A stretch of DNA of 64,000 nucleotides from contig CALSRZ010000006.1 of assembly GCA_943788895.1 (NCBI GenBank), positions 81,330-145,329 on the forward strand. Direction: 5' to 3'. The DNA is from an uncultured Pseudomonadales bacterium. Lineage in GTDB: Bacteria; Pseudomonadota; Gammaproteobacteria; Pseudomonadales; Porticoccaceae. Shown here piece after piece: positions 50,723-58,904 of this stretch. The first letter of the stretch is position 1. Every line of letters begins with the position of its first letter. The notes under the pieces are model-generated. The model was not told the origin of the DNA. It did not search any database and saw nothing but the letters and a program-made list of their open reading frames with translations. Made by a program: the position numbers and the translations under genes.

Positions 50723-51061
50723 ACAAGATGCGCAGGCATCTTGGACGAGCCACGCAAAGTGGCGAAGCCCGAAGGGTCATTAACGCAACGCGTTAATGAT
50801 CAATCCCGACCAAAGTTGCACCCCTCTCCATAACACAACAAAACCACCACTTCCCGGCTGGGGGTTTTTAGTATGGTGCACCCGGAGTATTTGGATCGAA
50901 CCCATGTGAAGAACCTCTAGATTCCCGCTGAGATCCTTCGACTTCGCTCAGGATGACAATCTTTTTGTCATTCCGACAGAACGCAGCGACGAGGAATCTC
51001 ACAACAAACAGTTAAAACCCCAAGGTACTGGCCTACGCCAGCATGACGAAACCCACCGCAA
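50723..51061. repeat. Intergenic region with partial tRNA-derived and palindromic repeats
   Basis: No gene seen. At 50862-50900 GGGGGTTTTTAGTATGGTGC and following CACCCGGAG repeat the inverted tRNA-Arg end. At 50931-51000 GAGATCCTTCGACTTCGCTC faces GACGAGGAATCTC across AATCTTTTTGTCATTCC, an imperfect extragenic palindrome of the kind with CAGGATGACA cores; a relative is at 58699-58735. Confidence 0.7.
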
Positions 51062-52462
51062 CTAACCCCGCAACCGCCTAATTTTAAAACTCCGCCCCTT
51101 AAGCTTCCCCTCATTGAGCTTTCTAAAAGCAGCCTTCCCATGCTCATTGGCTACAGCAACATAGGCCCAGTGATCGCCCACCTGTATTCTGCCAATCTCT
51201 GTACCCGGAATCCCATCAACACCCGTTAAGGCACCGACAATATCCCCCGCTCTAAGCTTCTGCTTTTTACCACCAGCAATATGAAGAGTCACCATCGGCG
51301 GATAAAAAACCGGCTCACGCAATAAGCGCATATGCGGCAAGTCACCACGTTCAAACTTTTGTTCTAAATAATCTTCTAACAAGCCAATTTTGTAATTTTC
51401 TTTTTGCGTATACAAACTGCAGGCAATGCCCTGAGCGCCCGCACGACCCGTGCGGCCAATGCGATGCGTGTGAACTTCTAACTCGTGGGCAATTTGATAA
51501 TTGATCACCAAATCTAAAGACTCAATATCTAAACCCCGGGCTGCCACATCGGTAGCCACTAGCACCGACACACTGCGATTGGCAAAACAGACTAAAGTCT
51601 GGTCTCTATCTTTTTGCTCTAAATCGCCATGCAAGGCCAACGCTTCGTAACCCACGGCACGTAACTTATTGGCAACCTGATCAGTTTCGATCTTAGTATT
51701 ACAAAAAATCAGTGTGGTCTCTGGCTGATGTGCTTGTAACAAAAGCCTAACCGCCTCTACGCGGGACTCATTATTTTCTACCTGATAAAGGGTTTCGACA
51801 ATACTTTGGTTGCTGTGACTATCCTGCACTTCTACAGTCACTGGAGATTGCATAATTCGCTGTGCAGTTTTTTCGATTTTTTCAGGATAAGTGGCGCTAA
51901 ACAACATCGTTTGCCGCTGTTTAGGCATATAACCAACAATATCATCTATGGCTTGCTGAAAACCCATATCCAACATTCTATCCGCTTCATCTAATACCAA
52001 AGTCGTCAGGTTATCGAGGTTGAGATTGCGTTTTTGCAAGTGTTCTTCAACCCGTCCAGGAGTGCCGACAATAATATGCGCACCATGTTCCAAAGAGCCC
52101 TTCTGTGGCCCAAAGGCCACGCCACCACAAAGAGTGAGCACCTTAATATTATGAATACCACGGGCCAGCTTGCGTATTTCTAGCGCCACCTGGTCTGCCA
52201 ACTCGCGGGTTGGGCACAACACTAAGGTTTGCACACGAAAACGCTTCACATCCAGTTTATTCAACAAACCTAAAGCAAAGGTTGCGGTTTTACCTGAGCC
52301 CGTTTTGGCCTTAGCGATAACGTCTTTATTTGCTAAAACAGAGGGTAGTGCTTGCGCCTGAATCGGCGTCATATCGGTGTAACCAAGGCTTGTAAGGTTA
52401 TCAACTAAAGCGGGGTTTAGATCTAAACTGGCAAAATCATATTGTGACAAGGGGATTCTCAT
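51062..52462 (-). CDS. dbpA: ATP-dependent RNA helicase DbpA
   Basis: DEAD-box helicase that acts on 23S rRNA during 50S assembly. The 466-residue product has the Q motif (YTDMTPIQAQALP), Walker A AKTGSGKTA, VLDEADRMLD, SATYPEK and HRIGRTGRAGAQG, then the C-terminal DbpA RNA-binding domain (about 390-466: LRAGDIVGALTGVDGIPGTEIGRIQV). The C-terminal domain is what separates it from other DEAD helicases. The DEAD motif reads DEAD as expected. Confidence 0.97.
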   Translation of the reverse strand: MRIPLSQYDFASLDLNPALVDNLTSLGYTDMTPIQAQALPSVLANKDVIAKAKTGSGKTATFALGLLNKLDVKRFRVQTLVLCPTRELADQVALEIRKLARGIHNIKVLTLCGGVAFGPQKGSLEHGAHIIVGTPGRVEEHLQKRNLNLDNLTTLVLDEADRMLDMGFQQAIDDIVGYMPKQRQTMLFSATYPEKIEKTAQRIMQSPVTVEVQDSHSNQSIVETLYQVENNESRVEAVRLLLQAHQPETTLIFCNTKIETDQVANKLRAVGYEALALHGDLEQKDRDQTLVCFANRSVSVLVATDVAARGLDIESLDLVINYQIAHELEVHTHRIGRTGRAGAQGIACSLYTQKENYKIGLLEDYLEQKFERGDLPHMRLLREPVFYPPMVTLHIAGGKKQKLRAGDIVGALTGVDGIPGTEIGRIQVGDHWAYVAVANEHGKAAFRKLNEGKLKGRSFKIRRLRG

Positions 52463-52797
52463 ATGTTGTTTTGGGAGCTACGGCCTAGACTCAGAACTAA
52501 GCTTTGACCTAGAGGCAAACAGCCTAGATCGACCGCAGGAATAACCGGCAACTGCCTGTATTGGATCATGCGCACCTATTAGGCAGGTCTATGGCTTAGG
52601 GCATTTATTAGCCCATCTTAACAGAATAACCCACCCGTAGCTTTCTATAATCGGCGACTCATGGTCAGTTTTATCTCTCTTCTAACAGCTGCTTTCAACC
52701 TAGATATTACCCCCCCTTTCCTGCTTCTGTGTATACACAAAAGCATGGTATTATTAAACAGATAAAAACTAAAATAACCTTATATAGCAGGCTAAAA
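52463..52797. other. Intergenic region between dbpA and the fibre gene
   Basis: 335 bases between divergent starts. It holds no gene, tRNA or clear repeat. Promoters for dbpA and the fibre gene should lie here; the AT-rich end (52731-52790) is the likely site for the fibre gene, but no element is convincing. Confidence 0.5.
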
Positions 52798-55700
52798 ATG
52801 CAAATCCATTCATTCAATTACTTTGCAGTAATTATCCTTTCCCTATCCTTATCCAACTTTGCATTAGCAAACGGACAAAGAGCAGATGACTCATCCATTC
52901 TCGATATTGACGCTTCCGGTGAAGTCGACGCAATGACCGATGGTCTGCTAATGATGCGATCGATGTTTGGATTTACAGATGATGTACTGGTCGACGGAGC
53001 TGTTGCAGAGAACTGTACTGAATGTGATTCGGCACAAATACAAGAGCATATATCCAAGGTTAGAAGCGCCACTATCTCTCAATTGAATTCATCTGGTGAG
53101 CCCGGACCTCAAGGGGAGAAGGGAGAACAAGGTGATACTGGTCCTGTTGGCCCTGTTGGCCCTGTTGGCCCTGCTGGTCCTGCTGGTCCTGCTGGTTCTT
53201 CACTAGAGGATGTATCAATAGAGAATCTATCAGCTACAGGGATTACTCAGCTGGATGATCTGCGCGTGATGGGTCCTACGCAGTTAGATTACCTTGATGT
53301 TATGGGACAAACCGATCTTGGAGAACTCTACGTTAATGGATCCGCGCATTTGGCATTGGGCCCTAACGGCCCCATGCTTGGCGCCTATCTCGAAGGCTCT
53401 TCGACTTATAATGGCGAGCCCGTTGGACCTGAAGGATTACTTGAAGTCGCAAGTCCAGCCACGTTCCAAAATGACCTCAAGGTCATGGGGCTTCTGCATT
53501 CGGATTACCTCGATGTTATGGGACAAGCCAGTCTGGGAGAACTCTACGTTAATGGATCAGCGCATTTGGCATGGGGTTCTAATGGCCCCTTGCTTGGCGC
53601 CTATCGCGAAGGGGCTTCGACTTATAACGGCGACCCCGTTGGACCTGAGGGACTGCTTGAAGTCTCCAGCCCAGCCACCTTCCAGAATGACCTCCGGGTA
53701 ATGCCTGAAGGAACACTTTCTGTCGAAGGAACTACTACGTTAACGGGCCCCACCAAAATCCTCGGACCCATTTCCTTTGGCGATGCGTTCGAAGTGCCTG
53801 GATATGCGCAGATGGATCAACTTTTCGTCGAGCGTAACCTTATTGTCATGGGCCCAGTATCTTTCGAGAATGGCTTCCAAGTAGAAAGTAACGGCCCTAA
53901 CGGCCCCCTAATTGGCGCTTATTCTGAGGGCTCTACCACACCCATTGGCAATGAAGCCGGACCGGAAGGACTACTTGAAGTCGCCAGTCCAGCCACGTTC
54001 CAAAATGAACTTAATGTCATGGGCCCAGTATCTTTCGAGAATGGCTTCCAAGTAGAAAGTAACGGCCCTAACGGCCCCATGCTTGGCGCTTATTCTGAGG
54101 GTTCTACCACACCCAATGGCAACATAGCAGGACCTGAAGGACTACTTGAAGTCGCCAGTCCAGCTCTATTCCACAATGAACTCCATGTCATGGAACATTT
54201 GAGTTCATGGAAGGCGCATTTCTTGGAGCTCCAAGCCGATAATCTGCAAGTCGAAAGCCCTGACGGTCAAATTCTTGGCGCCTATACTGTGGGATCGACA
54301 ACCTTTAATGGTAACGAAGTAGGCCCTGAGGGATTACTTGAAGTGATCAGTCCAGCCACCTTCCAGAATGACCTCCGAGTAATGCCTGAAGGAACACTGT
54401 CTGTCGAAGGAACTACTACGTTAACGGGACCGACCAATATCCTCGGCCCCATTTCCTTTGGCGATGAGTTCCAAGTGTCTGGAACTGCGCAGATGGATCA
54501 ACTTTTCGTCGAGGGTAACCTTAATGTCATGGGCCCAGTATCTTTCGAGAATGGCTTTCAAGTAGAAAGTGATGGCCCTAATGGCCCCATGCTTGGCGCC
54601 TATCGTGAGGGGCTACGGCACCCAATGGCGACACCGTTGGCCCTGAGGGACTGCTTGAAGTCACCAGTCCAGCCACGTTCCAAAATGAGCTCAGAGTAAT
54701 CGGCCCACTGCGTTCGGATTATCTCGATGTTATCGGATCAGCACATTTGGCATGGGGCCTAACGGCTACATACTTGGCGCCTATCGTGAAGGGTCTATGA
54801 CCTACAATGGCGACATAGTTGGCCCTGAGGGACTGCTTGAAGTTACCAGTCCAGCCAGGTTCCAGGATGAGCTCGATGTTATGGGACAAGCCAGACTGGG
54901 AGAACTCTCCGTTAATGGATCAGCGCATTTGGTATGGGGCCCTAATGGCCCCTTGCTTGGTGCCTATCGTGAAGGGGCTTCGACCTATAATGGCAAGACC
55001 GTTGGCCCTGAGGGACTCCTTGAAGTCTCCAGCCCAGCCACCTTCCAGAATGAGCTCCGGGTAATGCCTGAAGGAACACTTTCTGTCGAAGGAACTACCA
55101 CGTTAATGGGGCCCACCAATATTCTCGGACCCATTTCCTTTGGCGATGAGTTCCAAGTGTCTGGAACTGCGCAGATGGATCAACTTTTCGTCGAGGGTAA
55201 CCTTAATGTCATGGGCCCAGTATCTTTCGAGAATGGTTTTCAAGTAGGAAGTAACGGCCCTAACGGCCCCATGCTTGGCGCTTACAGTGAGTTTTCTATC
55301 ACACCCAATGGCAATGAAGTCGGCCCTGAAGGACTATTTGAAGTCGCCAGTCCAGCCACATTCCAGAATGAGCTCAGAGTCATGGGTACTCTGCGTTCTG
55401 ATTATCTCGATGTAATGGGATCTTCTAGCTTGGGAGAACTTTATGTCAATGGATCAACGCGCTTGGGCAACGGCCCTGATGGCCCCCTGTTTGGTCTCTA
55501 TCCTGAAGGTATTAGCCACAATGGCAACGAGGTTGGCCCTGAGGGACTGCTTGAAGTCGCCAGCCCAGCCACCTTCCAGAATGAAGTGCGAGTCATGGGC
55601 CCTTTGAGCTCAGATTATCTCGATGTAATGGGACCTTCTAGCTTAGGAGAACTTTCTGTCGGAGGTACACTTTCTGTCGGAGGAACTACCACATTAATGG

Positions 55701-58549
55701 GACCGACCAATATCCTCGGCCCCATCTCCTTCGGCGATGAGTTCCAGGTCTCTGGAACTGCGTACTTGGGCAACAGCCCTGATGGCCCATTACTTAACGT
55801 CTATAGTGAAGGGGCTATGACCTTCTATGGCAATGAAGTCGGCCCTGAAGGACTCATTGAAGTCGCCAGTCCGGCCACGTTCCAAAATGAGCTCAGAGTA
55901 ATGGCCCACTGCGTCAGTTTCTTGATGAATGGACCTCTACTTAGGAAACTTTATGTCAGTCAACGGCTTGGGAAGGCCCTATGCCCCTTTTTCCATCTGA
56001 GGATGCCCATGGAAGAGTGGCCCTGAGGGATCTTGAAGTCCCAGCCCAGCCACCTTCCAGAATGAGTCGAGTCAGGCCCTTGAGCTCGATTATCTCGATG
56101 TAATGGGACCTTTACTAGGAGACTTTCTCGGAGGTACACTTTCTGTCGGAGGAACTACCACATTAATGGGACCGACCAATATCCTCGGCCCCATCTCCTT
56201 CGGCGATGAGTTCCAGGTCTCTGGAACTGCGTACTTGGGCAACAGCCCTGATGGCCCATTACTTAACGTCTATAGTGAAGGGGCTATGACCTTCTATGGC
56301 AATGAAGTCGGCCCTGAAGGACTCATTGAAGTCGCCAGTCCGGCCACGTTCCAAAATGAGCTCAGAGTAATGGGCCCACTGCGTTCAGATTATCTTGATG
56401 TAATGGGACCTTCTAGCTTAGGAGAACTTTATGTCAATGGATCAACGCGCTTGGGCAATAGCCCTGATGGCCCCCTGTTTGGTCTCTATCCTGAGGGTAT
56501 TAGCCACAATGGCAATGAGGTTGGCCCTGAGGGACTCCTTGAAGTCGCCAGCCCGGCCACGTTCCAGAGTAACCTTGAGGTTATGGGCTCTACTACCTTT
56601 AAGGGTTTGACTACTTTTGAAGGGTCAACGACCTTAACTCTGGCACCTGATGAGCAATTCTCTGTGTCAGGCATTACAGAGTTAAATGACCTTCGTGTGA
56701 TGGGATCTGCAAGCATCGATTATCTCGATGTTATGGGGCTTGTCAATCTGGAGCAACTCGTGTAAGGGATCAACCCGCTTGAATGGCTCGAATTCAGGCC
56801 CTAATGGCCCCTCTGCTTAGCGCCTATCGCGAAGGGTCTATCACCCTACTAATGGCGACCAGTGGGTCCGGAGGGTCTACTTGAAGTCACCAGTCCAGCC
56901 ACCTTCCAAAATGAACTGCTCGAGTTATGGGGCCTTCAGTGTTCGGGACCTCGATTCATCTGAAGATGAATTCACGTAGGGGACCTTCTAGCTTAGGTGA
57001 GCTCTACGTCAATGGATCAACGCGTTTGGCAGGTGGCCCTAACGGCCCCCTGCTTGGCGCCTATCGCGAAGGGTCTATGCACCACAATGGCGAGCCCGTT
57101 GGCCCTGAGGGACTGCTTGAAGTCTCAAGCCCAGCAATCTTCCAAAATAACCTTGAGGTTATGGGCTCTACTACCTTTAAGGGTTTGACTACTTTTGAAG
57201 GGTCAACGACCTTAACTCTGGCACCTGATGAGCAATTCTCTGTGTCAGGCATTACAGAGTTAAATGAACTTCGTGTGATGGGATCTGCAAGCATCGATTA
57301 TCTCGATGTTATGGGACCTTCCAGCTTAAATGAGCTCGATACCAATGGATCAACGCGTTTGGCCTATGGCCCTAACGGCCCCTTGCTTGGCGCCTATCGC
57401 GAAGGGTCTACGACCCACAATGGCGAGCCCGTTGGACCTGAGGGACTACTTGAAGTCGCCAGTCCAGCCACATTCCAAAATGAACTTAGAGTTATGGGAT
57501 CTGCAAGCATCGATTATCTCGATGTTATGGGACCTTCTAGCTTAAATGAGCTCGATACCAATGGATCAACGCGTTTGGCATGGGGTCCTAACGGCCCCCT
57601 GCTTGGCGCCTATCGCGAAGGGTCTATGCACCACAATGGCGAGCCCGTTGGCCCTGAGGGACTGCTTGAAGTCTCAAGCCCAGCAATCTTCCAAAATAAC
57701 CTTGAGGTTATGGGCTCTACTACCTTTAAGGGTTTGACTACTTTTGAAGGGTCAACGACCTTAACTCTGGCACCTGATGAGCAATTCTCTGTGTCAGGCA
57801 TTACAGAGTTAAATGAACTTCGTGTGATGGGATCTGCAAGCATCGATTATCTCGATGTTATGGGACCTTCCAGCTTAAATGAGCTCGATACCAATGGATC
57901 AACGCGTTTGGCCTATGGCCCTAACGGCCCCTTGCTTGGCGCCTATCGCGAAGGGTCTACGACCCACAATGGCGAGCCCGTTGGACCTGAGGGACTACTT
58001 GAAGTCGCCAGTCCAGCCACATTCCAAAATGAACTTAGAGTTATGGGACCAACAGTCATCGAGAATGAACTGCGCGTTATGGGATCTGCAAGCATCGATT
58101 ATCTCGATGTTATGGGTTCAAGCAATTTAGGTAGTCTCTATGTAAATCAAGACGCAACCTTCGCTCAAAACGTCAATGTCGCAAATACTCTCACTACAAT
58201 GGAATTTGCACTTTCGTCCGACAAACGATTAAAGAAAGATATCAGCCCCACTAAATACGACTTAAACAGCGTATTAAACCTAAACCCAGTTGACTACAAA
58301 CTGAAATCCAACAATAAAGACCAAACAGGCTTTATAGCTCAGGAAGTTAAAGATGTTATTCCTGAACTAGTCAATGGTGTAGAGGGTGATCTCGAGAAAG
58401 GTGAAACTCTGAGCATTAACTATATTGGCCTGATTCCCGTGCTGACCAAAGCTATTCAGGAGCAGCAATCCCAGATAGATGATCAGGCGGCGACAATAGA
58501 TGCTCTTCTTGAACGAATTATCGCTCTGGAAAAAAACAGCAATCCTTAG
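52798..58549 (+). CDS. Large repeat-built fibre protein with collagen-like segment and C-terminal S74 chaperone domain; several frame breaks
   Basis: Start ATG 52798 gives a signal peptide (MQIHSFNYFAVIILSLSLSN...ALANG). Next an EF-hand/dockerin-like module (ILDIDASGEVDAMTDGLLMM), then a short collagen-like stretch of G-x-y triplets (about 53098-53190, GPVGPVGPAGPAG), then some 18 related units of NGPNGPLLGAYREGS, NGEPVGPEGLLEVASPATFQ, LRVMGSASIDYLDVMGPSS type, and last an S74 intramolecular chaperone (LSSDKRLKKDISPTKYDLNS, GFIAQEVKDVIPELV) with the Ser-Lys pair, then a coiled coil. Frames change at about 54610-54750, 55905-56110 and 56765-56990, inside near-identical repeats. About 1,915 residues if one gene. 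Confidence 0.8.
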
Positions 58550-58591
58550 GTGTTAAATAAACTCTGATAAATTCCTTTAAAGAGTGCTCCA

Positions 58592-58624
58592 ATAAAAACC
58601 CCCGGCTTATAGTTGGGGGTTTTT
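58592..58624 (+). terminator. Terminator of the fibre gene
   Basis: Stem AAAAACCCCC/GGGGGTTTTT with loop GGCTTATAGTT, 43 bases after the stop. Confidence 0.8.
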
Positions 58625-58904
58625 GGTATGCGGCACCCGGAGGTCTGATGAGAACCCATGCTCGGCAGTGAAAAAGTTCGAAATGAACAAAGCCTTTTTT
58701 GTGTCATCCCGACAGATCGAAGTGACGAGGGATCTCCAACAAATAGTTAAAACCCTTGGATACTGACCCCAGCCTTCGCTGGGGTGACGTCCCTGCGCAA
58801 GTATGACGAAACACCGTCATCCCAGCGAAGGCTGGGACCTCCATAAGATCTCTCACATACGTTCGAGATGACAGAGCATGATTCAACGTGCCTAACTGAA
58901 AACC
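58610..58904. repeat. Intergenic region with tRNA-end relic and extragenic palindromes
   Basis: No gene supported. GGGGGTTTTTGGTATGCGGC at about 58612, continuing CACCCGGAGGTCTGATGAGA, is a degraded copy of the inverted tRNA-Arg end at 50670-50720. At 58699-58735 TGTCATCCCGACAGATCGAA and at 58760-58850 CCAGCCTTCGCTGGGGTGAC with its inverted partner GTCATCCCAGCGAAGGCTGG (58818-58837) are extragenic palindromes. Confidence 0.7.

Noticed and set aside
50509..50757. Minus-strand frame reading MVHPEGFEPPTKWFEATYS
   Set aside because: It is the complement of tRNA-Arg; this peptide is a well-known false gene product over tRNAs.
54752..56765. Separate fibre genes at 54752-56026 and 56103-56765
   Set aside because: They are frame-shifted pieces of one repeat gene, have no start signals and begin and end inside repeat units.
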